Both the position numbers and the translations under genes were made by a program. A stretch of 64,000 nt of DNA from Muricea muricata (Eukaryota > Cnidaria > Anthozoa > Malacalcyonacea > Plexauridae): NCBI GenBank assembly GCA_963855995.1, contig OY979728.1:3024330-3088329 (forward strand), in the 5' to 3' direction. Every line of letters begins with the position of its first letter. The stretch's first letter is position 1. The notes under the pieces are model-generated. The model did no database searches. It saw nothing but the letters and a program-made list of their open reading frames with translations, and had not been told where the DNA came from. Below, one piece after another: positions 37,001-48,942 of the stretch.

Positions 37001-39014
37001 CACTCACTCAAAATGTTGTCCGTGTTTCTAAAAACGTTCAAGGACTATATTTTTTAACGAACACTTGAAAGAAATATTATCAACAGCACGCAAAGATAAC
37101 TGTACATAAACAATATGTGGGAAAATATACCAACCGCGAATGATCAGGCTTTTTGGTTAGCTTTTTGAAGGAAAGTTGCCATGTTGTGTGTGGTACTACT
37201 CTGAGAGTTTATATTCAATGCACGGGCTAGCATTTAATTTCAAAGATCATAGGTTCGATTACCACCGTGGTCAGGCCTACATTTTTCCAGCTTGTCTGGT
37301 ATGGATATTAACACAGAATAACATCCAAAGTTTTCTTTTCACGCGAGGAGAAATAAACAACAGTAAAAGACAAAAAGTTACCATTCTTCGTGATTCTTTC
37401 TTTAGAAAAATAACCTCTACTTAACCAACCATGCATTCCATAGTAAAGGTTTGAATACAGCAATTTATAAATGCAATCTCTGACTCAATTTGTTGCTTAC
37501 ATTTCGATTTTTCAGGCTTTTTACCTCATCAGCATAGGGCATTGCTTAATGTGTAAGGGGTGTCTTCCGTTTCTATAAAGGCTTCAAGTCTCCGGACGCA
37601 ATATTGTACAAGTTTACACCTGGTAAGTGATGATACAAGATTCCATGTCATATGGCCTTTCCTGTTGTAGCTATATTCTGATCGTGAGATCATGCAGCCA
37701 ACTTCTAGGCTGGCACTTTCCAACAGACGAGAAGAGAGCTTTGGAATGTGGGACCTTGACGGGTCAAAAATATTAGACGTTGCGTGTGGATTTTACTGAG
37801 CTTTATGGCGAGTGCAACCTTTTCTCTCGTATTAAACATATTTAATGTGAGGTAGTTAAAGTTTTTCTTCCGCAACTGCAAAGTTCTGCACTCATAAAAC
37901 ATATATCAAACTGAAAACATTAAATTTTGGTAAATTCAGTAAACAATAGAAAGCTATAGGGACTGGCTCTTCAGGTTCACTTCAAAGATTACGGCCAAGT
38001 TATGGTTTAGTCACTTACGCATGCAGTTCACTGGTATATATATATATACAGCTAATTGAATTAAGATTTACATCGACAATAGTGAAATGTGCAATATGAG
38101 GGACCAAAGAATAGTCGAGAAAATGTAGTTTCAAATAAAATCAGCACATTGGTGATCTTACAGGATTACAAATATAGTATTTAGTGTGATATATTTTTAC
38201 ATTTGCATGTGAAACTGTTATAGTCCTATTATTTTTTGTTGCTGCATATTGCACATTTGACTATTGTCGACGTCAACCTTAATTGAATTGGCTGTATATA
38301 CGCATTCTAAAGATCTTACGTCATCTGCACACAAGTTCTGAGGGCCTGAATACAACGGTTAAAATATATGAAAAAGTGCATGGATTTCCAATTGACACTC
38401 CCTGCACTTATAACTGCTTCACGTTCAAGCTGGTAAGAGCTTCCACAAAGAAGGTACACTTCAAGGCCACTACCAACGCTGAGATTGAAGTATTTGAAGT
38501 TCAAGCTAACGAGAATTAACCACAAAGAACGTGTGTTTCAAGACCACTACCTACACTGAGAACGAACTGTTTGAAGTTTAGAGTGGTTAGAATCTCAAAC
38601 GGAAGCATAATTCAAGAACAAGTCTAGCTAAATAAGGACCAGTTTACAGATTAGGCTATTGACAATCTACAACAAACCACTAGACGACTATACTTTGCCA
38701 AGTTCCATGTACTAGTTTTAAGTTTAGTAAAGTATAGAGTCTCAAGCGATGGAAGGATATTTCAAGACTATGTCTATAGCTATATGAGGACCAACGGTTA
38801 ACAGTGTACACCGTTGACAATCTACCTCTTCAAGAGCACCACCTACATTAAGAACCAACAGCTTGAAGTTTATCCTACTGGAAATCTACCACAAAATATG
38901 TGTATTTTTAAGACAACAATGCCTACACTGAAAAGAACGTTTAAAGTGCATATGACACGAAATGTTATATTTCAGAATCATAGAATACATCGTGCAGTGA
39001 TTATCACAGTGTAA
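34012..39014. other. Intergenic, no gene seen
   Basis: Downstream of the first GPCR. Only short random frames and a relative (35820-35960) of the inner palindrome at 57430-57640. Confidence 0.45.
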
Positions 39015-39305
39015 TTTATTTTTCAAAAACATGATGTTAAGGCGACTATTTAAACGTTTTAATAAATGACCGTGAGGCAAAAACTATTCTACGCATGGGA
39101 ACGAGTTTGCACCAAACTGACGTCATAATGACGTTAGTGGTTTTACCCAGAGTCATATTGAGTCAATGAACAGAAAATACATCTCATCAGTGGCGTCATT
39201 TTGGTGCAATTTCGTTCCCAGTCATAGGGCAGTTTTTTGCCTCACGGCCACGTATAAAAACGTTCAAATAATTCCCTTGGCATCATGTTTTTTAAAAATA
39301 AATTA
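39015..39305. repeat. Inverted-repeat (foldback) element
   Basis: taatttatttttcaaaaacatgatg / catcatgttttttaaaaataaatta and gaccgtgaggcaaaa / ttttgcctcacggcc pair, with ggtgca..cgttccca blocks inside. Non-coding. Confidence 0.8.
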
Positions 39306-39354
39306 CTCTGCGTAAGTCACTGCAGTAAGAGGTAGCAAAACACAGGATTCTTCG

Positions 39355-39545
39355 ATACCAGAAATGAGATTAGCAGAATGGATTCGACGTTTCGAGAGGG
39401 AAAGTTACTATAGTAGAGAGCTTCAGTCTTGACCTCCGCTACCTCAACAGGTGTGCTGGAGCTTCCTGAAGAAGGAGCTTCGCTCGAAATATCGCATTCT
39501 GTTTATACCGTTCCAGGTAGTGAAAGATTTTATGTTTTTGTGTGC
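39355..39545. repeat. Dispersed repeat with TTTCG..CGAAA blocks
   Basis: gattcgacgtttcgagag and gaaggagcttcgctcgaaat flank a core; related fragments occur at 1335-1440 and 25195-25330 (gctcgaaacgtcgaattttg). It directly precedes the LINE remnant. Confidence 0.55.
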
Positions 39546-39599
39546 TTTTGACTGCGCTACCGACGCGAGCAACGTTAGTTCGTGTTTTAATTAAGTCAA

Positions 39600-40150
39600 C
39601 CTACGATCTATACTGGTAAAAGCTAGATAAGAAGAAAAAGGCATTTATGTTATACAAGGATCCTAAGGAAACGACATATACGAGTATACATTGTACATTA
39701 CGAGTTTCAGCGCACAGATTGCCAGTAGAAATTGGCCGATGTAAGAAAATTGCATACTATTACAGAAAATGTAAACTTTGTGATCAGGGTGAAGTTGGAA
39801 ATGAACAACATTACCTAATGTCATGTGGTAACACAGTGCTTACTTTTTTGCGACAGAATTTTATTAATTCGGTTTACAAAATTAATCAATCATTTAAGTA
39901 TTTTGATACACAAAGTTTGTTCCATTATATACTAAGTATGAAAGATAGAAATATTCTGAAATTATCTTCAAAATATTGCTACGATATACTAAGAACTTTT
40001 GACATATTGAATGAGTTAATCTGAATAAAGTATTTGTAAGTTTATATACTGTAATGTCTTTTTTATATTTTATTTTTTTGTAACTAATGTATATTTAGGT
40101 ATTCAATGTACCAATATAGGTATTTGTTTGAATAAAGTATGTATGTATGT
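39600..40150 (+). mobile_element. 3' remnant of a non-LTR retrotransposon (LINE)
   Basis: A frame at 39647-40024 (125 aa) shows the tail typical of LINE ORF2 proteins: S-A-H-R-L-P-V-E-I-G-R followed by CKLCDQGEVGNEQHYLMSC, the cysteine/histidine motif after the reverse transcriptase. No reverse transcriptase core is present, so the copy is 5'-truncated. It ends with AATAAAG and a short (GTAT)n tract near 40136-40155, a common LINE tail. Confidence 0.72.
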
Positions 40151-40939
40151 ATGCATACGACACAAATCTTGACTTTCTGACTTTTCATTTTTGAGGACGT
40201 TTTCCAACAAGAATTTTTCGAGATTTCTTTGCATTTCTTCACAAGTTTCATATACACACTTATTCAAGGTCACTATCGCGCTACATCACACAAAAGCGAC
40301 TCAAACGAACCAATACACTGTCATACACGCTTTTCTTTACAGAGAATTACATGCTTTTCTTTTCAGAGAAATACATTTCCGAACAGCTGTTAAACCGTAC
40401 TGTATTGAATCACTGGGAACATATATAGTGACATGCATCTGTGCTATTTTGAAACGTCCATCAACGGAAACAAAGTTAAAATCACATTCAAATCAGCAAA
40501 TCAATTATATACGCCGCGTGCGAAAATCTTAGGTACACGGTTCCTACGTGAGCAAGAATTCGGATATTTACACATCTAATAGGTACTAATCGATATTAAG
40601 TCCTTCCTGAGAGATTACGCAAGGTTTATTGGGCAAAGCTTCTTAAAGCAAATACACGACAAGGCCTCACACCGAGAAACCACTTCACTTTATTGCAGGC
40701 TGATATTTATGGTTTGTTTAATCTTGAGTATGTGATAGGTTGTCGTTTAAAAAACTATAGCCGAACTGACTTTAATTGTACAGTATAGCTCTACATTATT
40801 CAAAAAATATTTTCCATAGACAGGTCGATTAAGTTCGCGTATAATAGAACAACCGCTGGTTCATAAAGAGATCGACCAAAGCTAACCTTGTACCTTAGGT
40901 ATACGGGATAGCTGTATTAGTCTTACATGCGCTGCTTGC

Positions 40940-41275
40940 ATAAGAATCCGCTGAGAGACATTTCTTGTTGGTCCATTTACTACGATAGCTTTATCAGTTC
41001 TAAACTGTTATCCTTGTATCCTCGAGACTGCGTTGGTTAAGGAAATCTAAACTAAACTAATTTTGTTTATACTGAATATATAGGTCTATCAGCTCCAGTT
41101 ACACTGAATAGCTCTACCAGTTTACATGTATCTACTGTTTATCAGAGGTCCATTAAGGATCATCTCTTATTGATGCAGTAGCACTACAGGAAGAAATCTA
41201 CACAATAAACTTAACTTCATTTATCCTGGATAGATCTATCACTTCTAAACTGACAACTAATATGTGGCGTTTTGC
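40940..41275 (-). repeat. 114-bp satellite S, degenerate inverted units
   Basis: Blocks aaactaaactaattttgttta, gatagatctatcacttctaaactg and aggatcatctcttattgat match the minus strand of the unit at 41690-42310. Confidence 0.6.
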
Positions 41276-41689
41276 AAAGCCAGACTCGAAGCACTCGTCG
41301 TACATGAAACTATAATCTTATTCTATTCTCCTCATCGATATTTCGATGTTGCAGCAAATACAGAAGGCGCGTGGCAGTAAGTCAGCGTAGCTGGAAATCC
41401 TCAATTAAATCACCTAATTCAAATACGTCTCGTCGAAGTAACTAGCCTAGAAAGCTCTATCCAATCACACTGGATATTATACTGTTTTGTTTGGTTTGCA
41501 TTCGTCTCTTGCCAACCCAAGGGTCAACATATAATCTATAGTGTATCTACATGATTTTTACAATATCAAACATTTCATCTCCACACGACCTCTATCACAT
41601 GCGAGGCGCATGCTTGCTTTCAGTTTGACTCAGCAGTTTTCTCTGCTACTCGAGTTTAGCCCTATAATGATGTACATAAGATAATCCTT

Positions 41690-42310
41690 ACTATAGGCTC
41701 TAACGAAGAAGGACAGAGCAATCTAGTTTAGCTTCAGCTCTTGTGTAGTAACACCGGATCATTTATATCCGTTCGTGTATCTCTAGGAAAAACAACTGAG
41801 AGCTGATATAGGTATCCAGTATTAATAAAGTTAGTTTATAGTTCAGGTTTTCTTCTTCATGTAGAAACACTGGATCAAAGTAAGAGATGATCCTTACTAG
41901 ATCTGGAAGAACAGTTTAGAGTTTATAGAGCTATCCACTATAGATAAAGTTAGTTTAGTTTAGGTTTCCACTTGTAGAAACACTGGATCAATACGAGATA
42001 ATACTTACTGGATCTTCAGGAAGAACAGTTTAGAACTGATAGAGCCATCCACTATAGATTAAGTTAGTTTAGTTTAGGTTTCCACTTGTAGAAACACTGG
42101 ACCAATAAGAGATAATACTTACTGGACCTTCAGGAAGAAAAGTTTAGAGCTGATAGAGCTGTACACTATAGATAAAGTTAGTTTAGTTTAGGTTTCCACT
42201 TGTAGAAACATTGGATCAATGAGAGATGATCCTCACTGGACCTCTAGGAAGCTATCTAACGTAGATAAGATAGCTAAGCTTAATAGGTTTCCTTCTGTAG
42301 TAACACAGGA
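41690..42310 (+). repeat. 114-bp satellite S, array 1
   Basis: About four to five units: cactggatcaataagagatg, ggaagaacagtttagaactg, agttagtttagtttaggttt. Same family at 55195-55915 and 62745-63480. Confidence 0.85.
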
Positions 42311-42682
42311 TATAGATACAGATGATTTTTTACAAGACCTCTGGGATGCAATCAGTACAATTTTACCTTCCCTTACGAAGTTACATCGCATAAACAAGAG
42401 ATGACTCTAGCTGGGCATTCAAATTATAGTTTCTAAAATTAATATGATATGGGATGCCTTACACATGCAGCACCTTAAAAGGAACAGTATCGACTGAACA
42501 TAATAACAGAACAATATAAATGGCTTGAACTATGAAACACTCCGTGGGAGCAAGTCCGAGCTGCAAGTAGAAAATTTCCGGAAACATTTGGCTTAGTATC
42601 GGAATTCTGCATGGAAACCTCCCAGACAATATGTACAGCATATTTCGAAATTCACCGAAACATTGCAAAATATCATCAAAGC

Positions 42683-42894
42683 AGTGGCGGATCCAGGGTA
42701 AGTCAAAATAAATTATAGCAGCTCAATTTTAAATTCAAAATAACTTTATAACAATGTCATAGGTTATGAATTTGAAAAGACTAAAATCTAACCAATGAAG
42801 TTGCCTTGAAGGTATTTTAAAATGTAAATATATCCTAGAATGAGCTGTGGTAATTTATTTTGACTTACGCTAGATCCGCCACTGCATCAAAGTC
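42683..42894. mobile_element. MITE with GCAGTGGCGGATCC ends
   Basis: Inverted ends gcagtggcggatccagggta / agatccgccactgc and subterminal agtcaaaataaatta / taatttattttgact. About 210 bp, non-coding; the cut-and-paste superfamily cannot be assigned from this copy. Confidence 0.8.
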
Positions 42895-43724
42895 ATCCGA
42901 CTGTTTGCTTATGCTCAAGTGTATGGTAAGCACATAAATTTATATTTAGGAGCAATTTAAAGAGGATGTGTTTTAAATTTGGCGCCACGTTTGAGGTTTT
43001 CCTGTGGGATGAATGTTGTTTTCACCGATGCGAGAAATGCACAAAGATCCTTTCTGATAACTGTCTATCATTGTCTGCATGTTGCGGCGGGTAGGACATT
43101 ATATAAAAATTTGGCAAAAATTTTTTAAACTTTATCCAAGGGCAAGAGGTCGCTACGGATCCACAGGTATACTACAAGTGCATGGTTAGTTGCAACAATG
43201 AAAGACAATGAAAGACAATGAACGATCAAATTGGTTTTCTAAGAACGAAACACAAACAATGCATGGCGACTTTGGTTTCAAAAAGCCAATAACAATGTCT
43301 GAACATTTTAGCCGAGAGGCTATTTTCCTTTCCAAGCTGCGTTAAACTGTTATAAGTAAAGGATGTATTAACCCTATTCGTGCTGATTTTAAATATAAGC
43401 TGCTTACCAGATCATAGTTATAACTGGTTATGATTTTAATGCAATAAATGATCGGATTAGACCGTATTGAATAGTCTGTTGGAAGTTAGCTCAAAATATT
43501 TCTTCTAAAATAATATCTGAATGAGAAGTGGAATATCTATACCATAAGAACATATGGTACCTATTAAACTATGAGAGCAAAGAAAGCTACTAGCTCAACA
43601 AATAATGCCACCGACACCTCTCAAAATACCGATCCTCAACACCCATCCACAAACTGACTCGTTTTACATGCCAATGTAGCTTAATAGACAACATGGACAA
43701 AAATCTCAGAGTTGAATCTCAGTT

Positions 43725-43930
43725 CAGCTTGATACGAGCTTGTCATTAAGTTGCATCAAGTCTGTTGGCTTCATCGAGTTGGGTCAGCTCGGTGGAGATT
43801 AAACTTGATCATGCCAGGCAAAGGGTCTTGAGAATGCACTTGCATCATGGCTGATGAAGACTTGCAGCAGACTTGTGTTATCAACGTGCTAGCGTCGTTG
43901 CTGTGTAGCCATGAGCCGAATTGTGAAAGG
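43725..43930. repeat. Dispersed repeat family G, partial copy
   Basis: agttgcatcaagtctgttgg and gacttgcagcagacttgtg match 44800-45125 and 23895-24185. Confidence 0.6.
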
Positions 43931-44064
43931 CAACGATGAGCACTGTACTGCAAATCAGAAAATTTTGCAAAAGGCTTTAAAATCATGTACAGTTTATCTC
44001 GCATGCAGTCTATGCGAAATCTTTTTATTGAAATACGTCGTAATAAGCATGCCACAGATGCTAT

Positions 44065-44245
44065 GCCTGATTCCTCCATCCCTCCACCCCTTTACCCCCT
44101 GATTCCTCCACCCCTCCACCCCCTGATTCCTCCACCCCTCCACCCCCTGATTCCTCCACCCCTCAACCCCCCTGATTTCTCCACCTCTCCACCCCCCTGA
44201 TTCCTCCATCCCACCCCCGATTCCTACACCCCTCTACCCCCTAAA
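44065..44245 (+). repeat. Minisatellite, about 22-24-bp unit
   Basis: Repeats of ctgattcctccacccctcca about seven times. The apparent Pro-rich frame over it (43985-44200) is a by-product. Confidence 0.88.
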
Positions 44246-44799
44246 ACCGTCCTAATTTCTTATCCACGGACTGCTCACTCTTATTTAAGAATCTGATAAA
44301 AGTCTGTAAAATTCTGGTAATTTTTCTTATATTTTACAGTTAGTATAAACAGCATCTATCTGTATTCATGATGTCTTATGCGTGGTAACTTATATACGCC
44401 CCAACCTTTCGCGAGATTTTGAGACTTTAATTGCAACGAGGCAGACAATTTTCTAAAACAACACACAACAAACTGCACATCTGATTACCAGCCCACGTAG
44501 CTCACTTGACGCCAAGAATATCAGCCGTGTGTAAGAATATGGAGGCGTTTACGTGGGCGATATTTACAGCCTAATAACCCTATAACCGTGCATTTCATGA
44601 TTGTTTGAAGTGATGACAAATTATGCTCTGTTAGGTCGGTTCCAGTGCACAGTCAGAATGGCGCAAGTTCCAGGAGTCTGCTGCAGTCTTACTTGTTACC
44701 TTGCAGTCTTCAAACCGACAGCAGGATATGTTAACTCGCATCGCTTGTTCTGGCTAAATGGCGATAACAAATTCTGTTCCCAAATTGTCAAGAAGCTTG

Positions 44800-45125
44800 A
44801 TTCAAGTTGTGGGATTTTACCAGCTTGATGCAAGTTTGTCATTCAGGTGCATCGAGCCTGTTGGCTTCATCAAGTTGCATCAAGCCTGTGAAAATCAAAG
44901 TTAATACAACTTGTTGTTTTGCCGACTTGTGTCAAGTTGTTAAAACAACTTGTACATCAAAGCTTGTGGATAAAGCTTGTGAATTGTATCAAGCCTGTTG
45001 ACAACTTGCAGCAGACGTGTTATCATCAAGCCGGAGCAAGCGATGCAAACGCATCCTGATATCAGCTTAATGACTGCGAGACAACCAGCCAGTACTAAAT
45101 TTGCTGCAACTTGAACGTTTCTGCG
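44800..45125. repeat. Dispersed repeat family G
   Basis: Near full-length copy: aagccggagcaagcgatgca, tatcagcttaatgactgcga and tgctgcaacttgaacgtttc match the copy at 23895-24185. Confidence 0.75.
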
Positions 45126-47178
45126 TAATATTAATCAACATTTTCATCAGCAAAATGATTATTAAAAAGATTAATAGGATTCTGTACAGCCACAAAGCAT
45201 AACGAGAAATCTACTCGTATATATTTATTGTCCTGTGTTCTGCATGAAAAGGCGGATATGATTTGAAGTTTACACAAGGACAATTACGTTACTATTTGAC
45301 CAGCTGCAAATTTTCTTCAAACTCTGACAAGCACCTCAGTTTGTTATTAAAATTCTATTCATATGGCTAATTATTATAAAGGATTGTTTCCAAAAGCTGG
45401 GCTAACATGTTTTTTTCACTATGTAAATATAATTATATCTTCGTGTTACCTAATCCATTCTACGAATTATCAGAACGTAGATAACTAAAAATGCAAGATA
45501 CACTAATCCGATAGTATGAATGGGATAGCAACATAAGTGCATACATCCCAAATCAAAACGTTATGGAATTTACATAAATCTAAGCTCGTCAAAACAAGGA
45601 ATTAATGCAGTAATTAGTTTTGAAGAAGATGGGAAGTAGCTTTGCTATATCCTAAACAAAGGGAAAGCACATATTCTACGTACGCGCGAGACACGATAAA
45701 ATGTAAATTCGGTACAGCTAAAGATTAGATGTAGAACAAAGCTAAAAGTCGTGAGTGTAATTTGATAACTTCAGGTTCCTTTTAAAACTCCCTTATAATA
45801 AAACGCTAGAGATTTTCGATGAAAGTTGATGCTTTTAGTTATAGTTTTACTGAAGTAAAACACAGTCAAAACACTGATTCCTAGATTTTCATGCATGTGA
45901 GGCTCAAAAATGTGCCCTGTATATATGCATGTACCTGTGACAACAACACGACTCTCGCGGATTTCAAACAAGAATAAGATAAGCAACATAACGAAGAATA
46001 GCTTCTCCTTACGGAGACAAAGATGCAGTGAAATAATTTTCTTTCGAAATTGCTGTTGTTCTACTAGAGCTTATATGCTCGTAGTATTATGCTTGTGCTT
46101 CTGTCGATGCTGATGTCGCACACTTCGCTGCATTTCTTTGTTTTGTTTGACTCTGTGCTAGTGAGGACCACGCTTAAATTAGAAATGATACTTGCATGAT
46201 ATTGCAGATGAAAGTTTTGTGAAATATTCATACATACATAGCAAACCTTGTCATGACATGTTTTTTAATTAATTAATATCAACAGCCAACTCGATTTTGC
46301 CATATCATATCAGCGCATAATAGAACCGCCACTCGGTCGCCGGCAGCTGTGGAACGGAACAAAAAGACTTTAATCTTCTTGTAAGCGCAAAATAAACACG
46401 AGCGCAGTAATAAGACGATGAACATTGGTAAGAACTCCAAATAAGTCAACACACACGCAACATAGTGTCTTCGCTGCAGCAAAGTAGCAAAAGATTGATA
46501 CAAGCTGCAAAAGTTGAACGAAGCGTACCGGACTAACTGTAAACATTAGAATCTAAGAACTTGGCGTTTTTTAAGGATTGAATCAATGGTGATCACGTAA
46601 TATGCAAAAACAACACAAAAAGTAGCTTACCAAACACAAAGTAGCTAATCCGCCAATGTGTACACACACGGATACGAAGGATAACGATTTCTTAAAGTGT
46701 TGTACACCTAGAATTTGGATCAAGGACTCTTCAGTTTGGAGTAGAATAACTTTAGACACGGTGAAACAACACAAGATTATCGGAAGGGCATTTTGGACCA
46801 AGCACTGAACGATTAAAGGAAAAGATTTTCGAATATCGATTTGGCAAACGAAGCGAGTGGAAACAGCAACTGCAGAAAGCCTAATCGACGTGGCGTCTTT
46901 TTGAGCACAATACTACTAAGCGTTTATTAACAGGAACGAAGGTACAGCAATCTAGTACCGAAGCCATGCTTTTCTAACAGCAACAAAGGAAAACGGTTGT
47001 TGGAAAGAAATAGATAACCTAAAGTTTGCAGCATTCTTTTACGGACCTTTTCTACACTACCAGTTAAAAGAAACCACGGAACCATGCAATTAAATTGTGG
47101 ACAAAAGATGACGAGATAAATTCTTGCAATCACTCACAATCAAGAACGACAATAAACCTGCACCAGCATTGCACAGCA
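45126..47178. other. Intergenic upstream of the second GPCR, no gene seen
   Basis: No frame with recognisable domain and no clear TATA box close to 47179, so a 5' non-coding exon of the GPCR could lie here. Confidence 0.4.
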
Positions 47179-48942
47179 ATGCAACACAATAATACAGCGA
47201 ACGAAAGCGAAGCCCAGTTCACTCGATGTCTGGGAACCTATTACCTACTAGAGCGACCTACAGGGAGCACTTTCGGTACCTATATATCAGTAATTGTCGT
47301 TCTTTCCACATTTTCAGTGCTATCCGCTTTGGGTAATGGTCTTATAATCTACGTTTACGTTAAACAAAAGTCGCTTCAACGCACAAACACGCAGCTTTTA
47401 ATATGCTTGGCGTTTTTAGACTTCGTTTCGGCCGTTGTGCTGGAGCCCTTGTACGTCGTTCGGCTTTTGTCGGAAATCTTCGGCTTCACTTCGTGCGTGT
47501 ATATTCTCATAGTTCGTCGACTACTCGAGTACCTTCGGCCAGTTTCGTTCATGACATTGGCTTTGATAACCATCGAGAGATACTTGGCTCTATTTAGGCC
47601 AATCACCCATCGGAAAATGGCTACAAAACGACGTCTACTTCATGTAGTATTGGTGATTTGGTTCGCATGGTTTGTGGTGATTTTAATACGCTCGTTTTTC
47701 CCAAAGATAACTTCAGCTTTTTATACGTTTTTTACTTTTGTGGCATTCACATTACTGACAGGCAACCTTATTATGTACTGTAAAATCGGAAAGCTCGCTC
47801 GACTTCACAGTCGACCAACCAGGGTATCAAATGCTCCGGGGTCTTTAAGCGTAGTGTACGAAAAGCCGACCACAAGAGATTTCGGTACCGCAGGCAACGA
47901 AAACTGCCCGCAAGCAATCGTTCATTCAAAGACGGACGACAGCGTAAGTTATGCTATGAACGCAAACCGACGAAATTCGGCAAATCAGTCCTCAGAAATG
48001 GCAAAAAATAAACCGCATGTAAAAAACACACATGTTGACACGGCGCCACGCGTTGAAAAACGTGAACATCACGAAAATGCAACACGTCTTGAAAATTTAT
48101 CACATGTTGAAAAGACACATACTGATACTGTACTGGATGATGAAGAAAGACAAAATATTCAGATTTCAACGTATGTTGAAAACACATTAGTCGACACAGT
48201 ACGAGATGTTAAAGACACAGACAATGTTGAAAATTCAGCACATGTTGAGAAGACACATGTTGACAATGTACCACATGTTGAAGCGACAGACGATGTTGAA
48301 AATTTAGCACATGTTAAAAACACTTTAGTCGACACTGTACAAGATGTTAAAGAGAAAGGCCACGTTAAAAATTCAACACGTGCACGTGTTGAAAAGACAT
48401 TGGTCGACACCGTACAAGATATTGAAGAGACAGACAATGTTGAAAATTTAACACATGTTGAAAAGACACATGTTGACACCATTGAAAAGACAGAACACAC
48501 TAAAACCATTCATGAAATCAACAATAACCATTGTGAAACAACCGAAGACTGTAGTTCAGTAAAATTTCCAGACAGGCGAGCCACCCGCAGCTACCAGAAT
48601 GCTGAAACTTCCGAGAAAACCAACAAATGTCCCAATCAAATAGCCAACCAAGCAAAGTTAAAGAACACGGCCAAACTTGCGGCGGAAACGCGAGAACGCA
48701 ATGCCACATGGACTGTGTTTTATATTGTATCAATCCTAGCTTTTTCCTACATACCAATTTCAGCATTATTGCTGTACCTTTCGTTTCGGAAAGAACCCGA
48801 CGCAGCATCGTTGTTTATCTACTTGCCAATCGCCGATACACTAGCTTTGGTGAACGCGCTCGTAAATCCTTTTATATATTGTTACAAGAATAGGAAAATG
48901 CGGGCTGCGGTGAAGAGCGTCTTGCAAAAAAACAAGACGTGA
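47179..48942 (+). CDS. Rhodopsin-class GPCR with long repeat-containing ICL3 (587 aa)
   Basis: Intronless receptor. TM1 has GNG at 52-54, TM2 D81, TM3 C106 and ERY at 133-135, TM4 a Trp in VIWFAWF, TM6 YIP in place of WxP, TM7 NPFIY. As in the receptor at 32947, ECL2 is minimal and lacks cysteine; the blocks RRL.E, PVSF, LIT.ERY.ALF and KIGK are shared, so the two are paralogues. Between TM5 (ends about residue 207) and TM6 (starts about 511) lies an intracellular loop of about 300 residues, rich in Glu, Asp, Lys, Thr, Val and His. Residues about 280-445 consist of a 23-residue degenerate repeat (VEKTHVDTV..VE.TDNVENL.H, period 69 bp with one 75-bp unit). The first in-frame ATG is 47179; an upstream coding exon is possible but not seen. 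Ligand and G-protein choice unknown. Confidence 0.9.
   Translation: MQHNNTANESEAQFTRCLGTYYLLERPTGSTFGTYISVIVVLSTFSVLSALGNGLIIYVYVKQKSLQRTNTQLLICLAFLDFVSAVVLEPLYVVRLLSEIFGFTSCVYILIVRRLLEYLRPVSFMTLALITIERYLALFRPITHRKMATKRRLLHVVLVIWFAWFVVILIRSFFPKITSAFYTFFTFVAFTLLTGNLIMYCKIGKLARLHSRPTRVSNAPGSLSVVYEKPTTRDFGTAGNENCPQAIVHSKTDDSVSYAMNANRRNSANQSSEMAKNKPHVKNTHVDTAPRVEKREHHENATRLENLSHVEKTHTDTVLDDEERQNIQISTYVENTLVDTVRDVKDTDNVENSAHVEKTHVDNVPHVEATDDVENLAHVKNTLVDTVQDVKEKGHVKNSTRARVEKTLVDTVQDIEETDNVENLTHVEKTHVDTIEKTEHTKTIHEINNNHCETTEDCSSVKFPDRRATRSYQNAETSEKTNKCPNQIANQAKLKNTAKLAAETRERNATWTVFYIVSILAFSYIPISALLLYLSFRKEPDAASLFIYLPIADTLALVNALVNPFIYCYKNRKMRAAVKSVLQKNKT
48019..48510 (+). repeat. 69-bp intragenic tandem repeat (23 aa) in GPCR ICL3
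   Basis: Successive VEK/VEN units start at 48175, 48244, 48313, 48388 and 48457, giving steps of 69, 69, 75 and 69 bp, with older, more diverged units upstream from about 48019. All keep the reading frame. Confidence 0.85.

Noticed and set aside
43985..44200. Proline-rich protein over the CCACCCCT minisatellite
   Set aside because: The frame exists only because the repeat has no stop codons; no promoter, domain or splice support.
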